Source: Paramacrobiotus metropolitanus (taxonomy: Eukaryota > Tardigrada > Eutardigrada > Parachela > Macrobiotidae). From it: a stretch of 64,000 bases of DNA. Below are positions 32,301 to 42,720 of this stretch, in pieces; the stretch's first letter is position 1; each line of letters begins with the position of its first letter. The stretch is taken from contig NW_026570371.1 of assembly GCF_019649055.1 (NCBI RefSeq), positions 1 to 64,000 on the forward strand, given 5' to 3'. The notes under the pieces were generated by a model, which was not told where the DNA came from, did no database searches, and saw only the letters and a program-made list of their open reading frames with translations. The translations under genes and the position numbers were made by a program.

Positions 32301-34178
32301 CCAACTTGAGCGGATGCCACCTGAGGACCGACAACAACCGCATGTAACTTTAGAGAAGGCGGATTCACTCAACCGTGAAAGCAGGAATGGTGACGCAAGT
32401 TCATTACCAAATGACAACTGCGCTGTCGAAGATCATCCTCCACACTCTGGTAATGGATCAGCAGAAAAAATCACAAACAGCGACGACTGCCGCGCCACTG
32501 AGAGCCAGAAACGTGTGTATTTTGTATGCTGTAATGTTACCTGCACTTGTCCATTAATTTATTTTGCAGTGCGAGCTTACGTACGCTGTTTGAGCCATTC
32601 ACAATTCTATAAAACAGTATACGGCTTACGATACAACACATGGACTGGGAGCCATGTGTGTGATCTGTCAGATCCGGTCCGGATCTGACAGAGGTGCAAG
32701 TCGACCGAACGGATTCATTAAAATAATGACGTAAACTGCAAATTTGTTGAATAAAATTTGTCATGATGTAACCAATTTAAATTGACGATCTCAGCGTGGC
32801 CTACGATTATATAATGGAATTTTATATGACGAGCAATTATTTTACAGAAGTTACGGCTTCAGTGTGTGGGGATAATCGTTGGCGTTCACTCGATGATTAT
32901 TTCGGCATGCGACACTGTCAACAAAACTCTGCGCTTGAGGAAGATTCCGTGGCAACGAAAGTACCGGAAAACATTTTGCGTGGCACAGACACAGAACCCA
33001 GGGAGTCTGCGAATACAGCTACCCATATTCCAAACATATCCGCAGCCGCAGACAACACCGCTTTACAATCGCAGAAGACTACGAACAGGGAAAGCAGTCA
33101 ATATCGAGAAAAGCAGTTCATCGTTCTAGAATTGCACCAAGAGGGATGTTCGTCTGATGCAATGCAACAGCCCCACGATGTTTGCTTCGTGCCCGGTGCA
33201 GCATCCATGCAAGATGGCGGTAGAGTTGTCGAAGGCCAAGACAACAGCGACGATGAAGCATTCGCAACCGGTCAACTCAGTAATGTAAGTGCGGTGCCAA
33301 ACTATATCTTTGTTGATTTTTTGAGGTTAATTCGTACTTGCACGAATACTAGTTACAGTACCACTCAAAAGCGATGTATCCTTTATACAAATTACAATTG
33401 TTAGCGATTAAAGTCGTCTTCAGTTAACAAAATGTAGGGGTGTCAATATAAAGAGTTGCTTTGGCGGTTTATAAGTTGCACAGTTCATAATGCCGTTAAG
33501 CCTTATGAATTGTATAAAATTGTATACCATAAATTTTAACTTTATTTTGAAAATACTTCCTATGTTACGTAGACTCAACCTTCGACTGCATTTCCTAACC
33601 ATGAAACATGCGTTACGCCGGTATTCACATTATGGCCGATCGAAACGGAAGATGCTTTGGATAACGGGCAGCAGCGGTCGGATACAGTCGCAGATCCAAC
33701 TTTTGTGGCCCCGATCGTAGAACCGCCTCGACCTGAGTGCTTGCCAAGTCATCTCCAACAGCCGGATCATTCGTCCGAGCCTATCCCAGAAGTCGGCGTA
33801 GATGTGGGAACTGACACAGCACAATTTCACTCCAGCCACAGTACAGTGCACCCAACTTCCAGTGAATCGCCAATCCGATGCGCGGGAACGGCTCCCGAGA
33901 TGCTGTCACTTCAGCCAGAAAATTCCACCACGAGCAGTGTCCGCGCAAGATATCAGTGTCAGATTTGTCGCTTATCCTGCGAGGAAGAGGACGCATTTCT
34001 GTCCCATCTTGCAAACAGGGAGCATGAGCAGCTTTGTGCAACCGGGGTTTTTCTATATTGTATAGGATGTAAGTTCAAAACCCGGAAACCGGCAACGATG
34101 GGCAAGCATATTGTCAAGTACCAATCGCAAAGTACTTTGCAAATCAGTGATATGCATTCTGTTAAAGCTATCCATTGA
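26312..34178 (+). CDS. Ten-HTH array and C2H2 zinc-finger protein, seven-exon gene model
   Basis: Exons: 26,312-28,901, 29,262-29,834, 30,486-30,890, 31,728-31,930, 32,143-32,512, 32,848-33,284 and 33,573-34,178. Junction phases (1,1,1,0,1,0) all match, giving about 1,727 residues. Exon 1 encodes five predicted helix-turn-helix units (residues about 5-235: patterns such as IIDRVGISRATILKVI, ILKKFGISETTLKRVL), a Ser/Asp/Glu-rich linker (about 305-370), then a second diverged five-HTH array (about 415-645). Each array is followed by an RRSAR...QQR.PG motif. Later exons are Ser/Pro-rich with HTH-like remnants. Exon 7 has a C2H2 finger (C-x2-C-x12-H-x5-H, about 33,955-34,030) and a second lacking its last His. 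Likely nuclear DNA binding; not a known family to me. The HTH units resemble the DNA-binding parts of Tc1/pogo-type transposases. Exon 2's end is the least certain. Confidence 0.55.
30938..31138. mobile_element. MITE family D, copy inside intron 3 of the HTH-array gene
   Basis: About 200 bp with ends TATAGGGGGAAAAATGAGTC and its approximate complement ending GTCCCCCTATA. The middle shares GGTGTTTTGCGTTGTGGCTA and CGGGTGACGGCAGCAGTACA with the 52,377 copy. TA or TATA borders. No coding capacity. Confidence 0.75.
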
Positions 34179-34702
34179 CTAATGTCAAGCGAATCATGTT
34201 TCGGGCACTACAACTGTGACGCATCAGGCACGGATTCATCTTAACAGTGACATTACGCACACCACTGATTGCGGACCTGGGGTTCAAGACGTAGTGCTTG
34301 TTGTTTGTCCAGTTAATTACTAGTATTATTATTATTGATTATTATCACTTATGGGTTCCACAATTGTAGATAAAATAATATATGCAGCCAGCGGATTGCG
34401 GTGTATTTTTGAATAAACACATTAATTGTACACTAAAGTGTCTTTTGTGACAGTTTTGTCAGTTAAAGGAGACCGTTACCATTTCCTGCAGTACAGTCTG
34501 TATTATGCGCCTCTGGCTTTTGTCACATAAAACAAAAAATAAAATTCTTAAAAATTATTTAAACGAGTGTGTGCGTTTGATACATTTGTGAGCATGTCAA
34601 CGTATCAGATCTCTGTGTACTGTACACCCTGCACTTGGAGAAATTTTGTACAGTATGAGCAGTACGGCATTCAGTAGACAGGCGAAAGTAAAGCCGATTG
34701 CG
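34179..34702. other. 3' UTR and intergenic sequence
   Basis: AT-rich, contains the candidate poly(A) signal and a (TAT/ATT)n patch at 34,321-34,345. No gene. Confidence 0.4.
34412..34417 (+). terminator. Candidate poly(A) signal AATAAA
   Basis: The first AATAAA downstream of the HTH-array gene stop (34,178), 234 bases beyond it. Plausible 3' end signal, not proven. Confidence 0.35.
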
Positions 34703-35389
34703 TTAAGGGATTTGGCCCGGTACATAGCGCTAAAATCGTGTACATTGACGGGAATATTCGCTTTCGCGCACTTTCAAACACTTTTTTGGGTTGCTTTTTG
34801 ACATTGTGTAGCCAAATTATTGGTGTACATAGGCGTGAAATCCGTTTTCGCGCGCAACATCCGATTGCTGAGTTATGAGGATAACAAAATTCCAAAAAGT
34901 TTAAATGCATTCAAGTGTACCAAAAGTCTCATTATGGACCGATCCCTTTCAAATTTTGCGCGTGAATGCACATAACCATGAAGATCGTTTTGACACGAAT
35001 CCACTGCTCTAGCATGTTTTTCAAATTTTAAAATGAATTTCAAAAATTTTAAAATTCATTTTAAAATTTAAAAAAAATCGTGGAAGTCTGGATCCGTGTC
35101 AAAACGATCTTCATGGTTATTGTGCATTTACGCGCAAAATTTGAAAGGGATCGGTCCATAATGAGACTTTGGGTACACTTGAATGCATTTAAACTTTTTG
35201 GAATTTTCTTACCCTCATAACTCGCAACCGGATGTTGCGCGCGCAAACGGTTTTCTCATCTAGGTATACAATTCTTCTGGCTACAAAATACCATAAAGCA
35301 ATGCTGAAAAGTGTTTGGGAGCGCGCAACAGCGAAAGTTCCCCTGAATGTACACGAATTTGATGCTATGTACCGGGCCAAATCCCTTAA
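34703..35389. mobile_element. Foldback element family A, copy 3
   Basis: Bordered by TTAA at both ends, starting TTAAGGGATTTGGCCCGGTA and ending with its complement. The two arms (each about 330 bp) mirror each other around an AAATTTTAAAATT centre near 35,050. Little divergence between arms suggests a relatively recent copy. Confidence 0.8.
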
Positions 35390-36912
35390 GCCATTAGCCA
35401 GCAGTCTGCATGCACATTTGCAAGCCGTGTATGTGAGCAGTGAACGCTGTCGCACAATGTACGCGTGGCTGCACAGCTGAAACTTTCTCCGAGTGCAGGG
35501 TCAGGGTGACAGTACAGTATATGATAATTGTCAATCGACTTTTGCCGAAAAAATTAATTTTCAAATTACACTGCGGTAGAATTCAATCTTTCTACGAAAA
35601 ACAATTTTTAAATAAAATTAACCTAAACACACTCGTTCCAAATCGTCCGGTTAAGCGAAAGGTCACAAATGCTGTTGGCGAAAATTATCTTTCAATTTGC
35701 ATGATAATAGCTCTTTTACGCAAACCGACCTTCCATTCCCATCGCACTGCGTTGGCTAATGGCAAGTTCTGCTCGAACTACAATTTTCTTCAAACCGAAT
35801 TCAATGTGGCTAAAAACATTTTGTAACAAAAATACTGTAGTTGAACTCTTTTTTCGATTTGTAAAGGTTGCCAAAACTGCCAAACTGACAAAAATTAATT
35901 TAACCGGCGCGGCATAGCTTCCGCGGTTATTACCTTTGCCAATTTATCAATATTAACATATTGGGAGGAGTGTATTACAGATCCCAGAAGAGCGCTGCAC
36001 CATCCTTGGGTTTGGTCATTATGCCAATATTAAAAAATCGACAACGAGTTACGTACCTTAATTTTTTCTTACGCGGTGGGACACTGATCCCACGCAAAAC
36101 GGTTTTGTCAATATTGACAGAGTATTTCTAAGTCAGCGCGTTACAACGCACGCCTTGCGACGCTGGTCGCCGTTAAGCCTCAATAAAACAATCTTGCTGA
36201 AATACTCCCCAAGCCTCAGAACACTTGAGTCACGTGAGAATATTGTTGTTGTAACCTGTAGACGGAAGAAGAAAATGCCCACGAGCCTCGACGACGTCAA
36301 AATGGGGCAGCTACCAGGCTGTTTCCAAAGCTATACTCTTGCTATTACTGTCCGTGTTGATGCCCGTCACAGGAACGTCGGCGCTTGACGCAGGTGCAGC
36401 TGACTCAGACTCAACAAATAAATCTAGGGACATTTATGCACGTTTAATCTGGGAAATATTCGTGTGTAACCGGCAAATTTTAGACACCCGCAATTCTGAC
36501 TCCATAGTTCTATTTGTAAATAAGGGCCAAGAAGCAGATCATGTTAACCGTTTTAAGATATGAGCGTTTGCTAGCTTTTGCAAGCTTATGCTATGCAAGA
36601 TACGAGCCCGTGTTGCACTATTCACTTATGTACTGTACTGAACAGTACTTGAACCAACTTACCTTACTTCCAACACTTCTGCAGATGCTTTGATTACAAT
36701 CAACTTAAATGTGCACTGCACACTTTACAGTTTTTATATAAATTTTTATTTTACAATACTCAAGACCAATAATTTGGAAACATTTTTCTGAACCCGACGT
36801 TATAAAAAACAGAATTCAGGGTTTGAAATGTCTAAAAAATATGGCTTTAGTGGACCAAGCTTGCTTAAACCTATCGCACAGCCTCAACCGATTACGAAAT
36901 TTCACGGCCTAA
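35390..36912. other. Intergenic, one weak signal-peptide-like frame
   Basis: A frame through 36,318-36,560 encodes a hydrophobic LLLLLSVLMPV stretch followed by small and acidic residues, like a secretion signal, but no in-frame ATG precedes it, so it would need an upstream exon. Nothing else supports a gene. Confidence 0.25.
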
Positions 36913-37311
36913 TCAAACAGAACATTTCGTCAAATTAGCCGATGCTGGTGCTGTTCCCAAGACAGAGGCCGCATTCCCGCGTTGGATTTCAACGCTGATC
37001 TGCTGCATGGCGCAATATTCCGTCGCCGGTACCTCGCCTGCTTCCTCTCGTATCATCTTCCCGACTGCGGTGACCAAGCGAGAAGCCTCCGGTCCGAATG
37101 TTTCGACGTCTACTGCACGGAACATGTAATCATGGGTGATTTCCCGATAGTTTTCTGTTCTGCGCGTGTCGCGGCACCTGCTTGCTTCCATGTTGCTGCG
37201 ATGTGTACCAAAGCTACCGTGCACACCCATGTGGCGTCCCAGGTCAACATTTTTCCTCTTTCCTACGGGACCAGCGTTACTCCATCTGGGCGTTTGCCGT
37301 TGGTTCGGCAT
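36913..37311 (-). pseudogene. 3' fragment of a non-LTR retrotransposon ORF2
   Basis: The minus-strand product has the C-terminal pattern common beside reverse transcriptases of metazoan LINE-like elements: VETFGPEASRLVTAVGK, then EEAGEVPAT, then QQISVEIQRGNAASVLGT near the C-terminus. The reverse-transcriptase and endonuclease domains are absent, as expected for a 5'-truncated insertion. The frame is intact for 132 codons. Family assignment rests on recalled pattern, not on alignment. Confidence 0.55.
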
Positions 37312-37990
37312 ATATTAGTTGGTTCCAGTTCCGTTTTTATGCCGAGTCACCGGCTGAAGCGAAGGCCTGCTTCAAAGTGACATTACTACAGCTGTGTCTG
37401 GGCTTCCGGCCCCGGCTATTTTTGCAGCTGAGGCCATGGTATCCTCGCGCGTCGACCCATTCGCCGCAGTTGCAACGATGGAAAGTGGTGATCGTTAGCT
37501 ACGGTAGATTCCACTAGATCTGTTCGGTAGTTGCCGACCGCTATAGGCTCATTGCCATATGTATTTTATTTTATTTAAAAACTCTAATGGCCTTCCGAAG
37601 CCAAATCCGAAAAGGAGCCAAATCCATTATATATATAAGTACTTTAATTAACTGCCGAGCGCGAATGCCGAGATTCATGTAAATATGTACTGTATATAAA
37701 ATTACTTCTGTGAATGTGAACTGATAAGTGATAACAAACCTTAGTCTTTGCATGTACTTAATCAATCTTCACAGAATAAACTATTCATAAAAGTTGAGAA
37801 TTTTTGACAGGATGCCTCAAGTTGTTTTTGGTCGCATCAGGAAATTTTTCAACGTGATTGCCACGGGCACACTGTAAATTATTCTCCGCAAAAAACCGGT
37901 ACAAACAAGCCCCGCAAATGCAAAATCACAGACTACAACTAAAAAAAGGACAAAAAACAAATGTGCGGAGGACCCAAGCTAAAACATCAA
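37312..37990. other. Region downstream of the membrane protein gene
   Basis: At about 37,840-37,885 lies a block matching the end of the 13.9-14.5 kb pseudogene (minus-strand codons Asn-Asn-Leu-Gln-Cys and Arg-Gly-x-His-Val). It lies past the stop of the intact gene and might be an alternative 3' exon. No other gene. Confidence 0.45.
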
Positions 37991-40900
37991 TCAAAAACTA
38001 GCGCGCGCAATCAGCGGAGCTCCGGACCGGGAACGCGTCATACTGCCAGCCGTGGGAGTGCGGCCGTTCTCCTGCCCGCGCGCCGGCACCCGTTCGCGGG
38101 AGGCGCTGCGACTACGTGACTGCCGCATGCTCCGACACAGATCAATCCCTTCCCAGGCGTCTTCGTAGGACGGAGGTGGCGGCAGCACCGGAATCATCCC
38201 ACTTCCGCCGCTCGTGGCGTAAAACGCCCGATTTCGATTACTGGAAGTCGGGGCGTTACGCAGCGGCACCGGGGGCTGGACCAACGAAGATTGCGAGTAC
38301 GAGCGGACCCTCCGTCCCGTCTCCCCACCGCCGCGTTGGGAACCCAGCGTGGAGCTCGGGTAGTCGATAAAGCTGCGGATGCGCCGCAGGGAGGAGTTAT
38401 TGGAGCGACTCCCGTACTTCCCGTACCGGAAACGGATGCTCCCGGTCAAACTGGCGGCGATGGTGCTGACCACCAGCTGGACCACACCCAAAGCGACGAG
38501 GACCCCGGTGAGGGGCTGGTACAGGTAGATGTCGGCGTGGCGGAGGATGAACTGCGGGGTATAGAAGAAAGGTCGCTGGCCCAGCCACAGGAGGTGGACA
38601 ATGTTGAGGGCAAAGAGGGCGCCGGCGGCCAGGGCGCTGAGGACGTTGAGGACAATGTAGGCGGTGGGGAGTGCGGTGCGCCAGCGGTTGTGCTTGCTGT
38701 CCTGACTGAGATCGGGCAGGTGGAGGAAGTGCGATTTGCGCAGCCGGAGCCCGGTGACCCCCGTGGCCAGGAAGAGCAGGCCTGCCCAGACGCCGAAGGA
38801 CAGGAGGAAGTGGCGCATTTCCGGTTGGAGGTGCAGCAGAATGATACCAGTAACTAAATAAAAATAAGCCGTGAGTGAATTGGCGCCTGTACAACTGTGA
38901 GCCTATCGCCATAATATAAATCGTGCAGATTCCGTGATTTCGTTTTATTTTATCTTTCTATTTTAACTTCAAGGTACTGTAATAATAAGTGTCATTAGAT
39001 TTTATTTATGTACTAGTACATTGACTCCGCTAAAAAGAAGCGCAGAAATACTGTAATCTGTTCGCAAATTGTGGGTTTATTTGCATACATACTCACATAA
39101 TGTGTGTACGAGTACGCTTAAACTGGCTTTAATTACTGTAGCCGCTAGATGAAGTTAGACCACAGAGTCTGGTGTACGGAAAAATGCAAGCCCGATATAC
39201 GGACTTTGCTCCATGCAAAAATGTTTTTGATTTTCCTCTGCTGGTACCAACATTTGACATGTTTTACTGTTCTTTGCTATTTTTTAATTCTTTGCAACGA
39301 AAGATATTTCTTTTAAGAGCACAATGACACAGCTCTGACAGTTTGCTATTTATAAATCTGATTTGTTGTGGTTTCTGGGGTGCCCCTGGCAGGGGCAGCA
39401 CAATACTAAATGCAATGAAAAGTGTGCGCCGCCCGGTGGGAGGAAGGCTCGTGCTCAATGCCTGATGAGTGGAAGGCAGCGCCCGGATCTAACAGTGGTC
39501 TCACTTCATCTAGCGGCTACAGTACTGCATGTAGGAAACTGAAGACGAAGAAATTGTACGTAACACGATGTTGAAATTTAAACAATAAAAAAATTTATTA
39601 ACGAACAATTAACCGTGAAAGCGCATTAAACTGGTGCGATTTATCTGTACCGACAGTACCGTATACGATATATATGATTTTTTACGTAATATTTATACTT
39701 CTACGTATAACAGTACGATTTCTACTTTTATGAAACTAGTACGGTATTTATTTACGATATTTATTTACTTTAAACTAGTGCGATAAATAGTACGACACGA
39801 TTTAATGTCTATTATTAATGTTTTATTGTCTAAATTTTGGCTGTCAAGTTTTGTAGTGTACCAGCGCTCGCAACCGCAGTATACTTAAGAAGTAGTGTAC
39901 TTGGGTGGCTGTTGCGTATTAGAGACAACATAGTATTTATTTATTATTTATTATTACCTAGTTTTAATAATAATAATTAAAGGCAGTAACATGGGGATCG
40001 TACTCGGTAAAATCGGTGTCAACTGGCAAGTAAAAATCTGTTTTCCTTATAGCTGCGGTGTTTATTATGGTACCAACAAGGTACATGACAGTCATGGCCA
40101 AGAGCAGATTTTTCATCCCGGAAACTAGTCATCGTTTTGGTAGCACTTGTAGGGTTAACCAAGCATTTATAATACCGCTTGTGTAATTGTATTTTAATGA
40201 TTTTGCCGGTAAGCAGCTTAATCACCACAGCCACTACTATACTGCCGACAACCTGCGCAAAGCGATGACCGGCTGAAGTGTCTAATGTCTATATATAGTT
40301 ATCAACCAGGGCTACATTCTCCGAAAATTCTAAACGGTTTATCAATATTATGAGTCAAACATAACAGGCATATAGAATTTATCACGCAAGCGTCGTCGAT
40401 TAACGAATAAATGCAAAACCAATGCATCGGACCTTTAATAAGACTTAGTATCATGTCACAAGTACAAACTTAGTACTAGAAAACGTTGCTAAATGCTAAA
40501 TGCTAAACCAATGCTAAATGCTAACCGTTATTATTAAACGCGGTGACAAGGGATAATTTCGATCAATTTAATTACCTTTTTTAAATAGATTAATCTGTTT
40601 TTTTTAAGGAGTGTTCACTCGTACGCGCTCTTGATTACCGCATTCTACTTTACCGGATAAGTGTACGAGTACTTTTCGATTTAAGATTTTAAGCGTATCG
40701 ATCCAGGTTTAGTGAAATGTGTCAAAGAGGCGCCGCCACCCGCGGGCGGAAGGCGGTACATGCTCTTTCTTTTAAACCGTATTCGGGTAAACTGTCGAAA
40801 TTTGCAAATTGATAAAATCGCAATCAATGACAAACGCTGAACTCTATATCTGCTCCAGACATGCTACATAAAATACTGCTTTTAAAGGAAACATACGTGT

Positions 40901-41198
40901 AATTTATTTTATATAATGACCAGTTGACCACCAAAAAATGCATAGACTGTAAAAATGCTGCTTGCAAAATCGGTGGAAAATATATAAAACAAAACATTGT
41001 AAATTTGCACTTACAAATTCCTTGTGTTATCAGGCTGGCGCAGCCCAGCGCGATCTGCAGACCCGACAGAACACGGATTGTCGTCAAAACACCCCAACTG
41101 GAGCTGCTCACCCCCGCACTGAGACCAGCATGGTCATACTGGCGAAATTCGCGCGATGCCGACAATGTCGTCATTGTGACCGGAATTTCAATCATCAA
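37991..41198 (-). CDS. Four-pass membrane protein with PPxY tail, two exons
   Basis: Minus-strand exons are 41,198-41,015 and 38,853-37,991. The donor GTAAGT and acceptor TTTAG join in phase 1, giving about 348 residues. The first membrane helix is created across the junction (LQIALGCASLI, then TGIILLHL). Helices two to four follow: LLSFGVWAGLLFLATGV, TAYIVLNVLSALAAGALFAL and LVALGVVQLVVSTIAASLT. The topology and Gly/Ser/Ala helix content recall MS4A/CD20-like or MARVEL-like four-pass proteins. The cytoplasmic C-terminus is Arg/Ser-rich with a PPPPSYED motif, a WW-domain (Nedd4-type ligase) ligand that would govern turnover. A 387-bp MITE and a duplicated block lie in the intron. A decayed copy is at 13.9-14.5 kb. 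Exact function unknown. Confidence 0.65.
39136..39522. mobile_element. TA-flanked MITE in the membrane-gene intron
   Basis: The inverted ends CTGTAGCCGCTAGATGAAGT and its complement are each bordered by TA (39,134-39,135 and 39,523-39,524), 387 bp in all, without coding capacity. Tc1/mariner-type target site. It is absent from the duplicated segment at 14-15.4 kb. Confidence 0.8.
39940..40070 (+). repeat. Block shared with 15,190-15,350
   Basis: (TAATAA)n followed by AAAATCGGTGTCAACTGGCA and a GCGGTGTTTATTA block, in the same order as at 15,190-15,350. Part of a segmental duplication that includes the membrane-protein exon. Confidence 0.6.
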
Positions 41199-42393
41199 AA
41201 TCGCAACGACCGTTGTTCACTCGGTGGCGTCTTTAAGGAATGCAAATTTTTACAAAAGTTCATTACGCTAAAAAGCGCTAACGTGACATGACAGAAGGAA
41301 AAACTGCAACTACACTGTCAGGTTTACGGGGAAACATGGCGTCGACGGAAATTTTTCTCAACAGCTCCGCACTTGATCCGTCACGCGTAAATGCAAACTG
41401 CACGCGGGTGAGAGAGATAAACTAATCAACGATTGGTGTATAACGACCATCTTTGGCCCGTGTACACTGCAGGCGATTCTCGCATATATGCATTGAGCAG
41501 AAGAGAGAGAGTGAGATGTCGATGTAGTGAAAAACATCAACAAAATGGGGGATATTGTTCGACCTAGTTGAGGCTGCGCGACGCGGTATGGTGTGCGCAT
41601 GGCTGCGGATATTGATCATATTCCTTTAGTATCGAGTGCCGGCGAGCGACAAGGTTAACCTCGCACTCACCTGGGCACTGTGTCCATACAACTGTCGTAC
41701 CGGCGCCGGATGCAGTGGTAGAATCTATGAGTAGCGTATGGAGGAACCGGTTTAATTCACCTCGTACACGGTGCTATACGGCTAGTACAGGTGCCAGAAT
41801 CCTTCGGTAGTGAGTGATACATAAACATGCTTAATCCGCTTCGTACATTTGTAGGATCCACTGCAAACCGGATTTTTGCTGTCCTTCCTGTGCAGCATTA
41901 CACCGTACATACGCACAATACTACAGTACGTAGTGCAGTCATTTAATACCGTACATATTAGTACAGTACTATTAGTAAACCTGCGATTCATTCTGTCGAT
42001 GTTCAATGCTGTTTGTACGAGTACAAGAGTTACTGTAGTGAACCGGTTTTAGTTGGTATGGTACACTTGTACAGCTACGCTCCAGTGGCCGTCAAGACGG
42101 GTCGATCAATTCCCCGCGCTGATGGATACAAGCGGATGGGCAGTGTGGGGGCCATCCGACACTCCGCAGCACTGGCATTGGCACTCATCCGACTGGATAT
42201 GGCTTAAGCCATGTTCCCGCTGTGTTCATGCGCTAAGCGGTCCAGCCGGCACTTACAGTGTGTTACCGGGAAAAGTATGAGTGAATAACATGGAAGATGC
42301 CATGCGCGCACCAAGTGGAACACCTGAATAGTAAACTGTTCGATAAACATACGATCGCAGGCGATACGGATACGTACATTCCAGCGCCTTCTG
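41199..42393. other. Intergenic sequence upstream of the membrane protein gene
   Basis: Short frames only; repeated GTACGAGTAC-type palindromes (for example about 42,016) but no element boundaries. No gene supported. Confidence 0.4.
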
Positions 42394-42720
42394 TACGAGG
42401 CAAGCGGCAACTCTTTCCCATCGCTTTAGTAAATTTTATCACTTTCCCCGCTGCATCTTACCCGTGTGCAGGCGCTCACGTGATATCGTATCTATTCACC
42501 ATTCTAATCAGCGCTTACTTAGCCGGCGATAAAATCTCACCTGCCGTCCTCTTCGCTGTATTCTTTATCAGTCTGCGTAATCAACTATAGCTGCAAACCG
42601 GTTTAGACGTGAAACGGCTGAAATCAAATATCACGTGACCGCCTGCACACGGGTAAGATGCAGCGGGGAAAGTGATAAAATTTACTAAAGCGATGGGAAA
42701 GAGTTGCCGCTTGCCTCGTA
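42394..42720. mobile_element. Foldback MITE with 91-bp near-perfect inverted arms
   Basis: The left arm begins TACGAGGCAAGCGGCAACTC (42,394) and the right arm ends with its complement (42,720). The arms are complementary over about 91 bases with a single mismatch near their inner end. The short middle has no frame. The outer TA on each side would fit a TA target duplication. The high arm identity points to recent origin. Confidence 0.85.

Noticed and set aside
35440-35826. 128-codon frame after foldback copy 3
   Set aside because: AT-rich, no motif, begins next to transposon sequence; likely chance.
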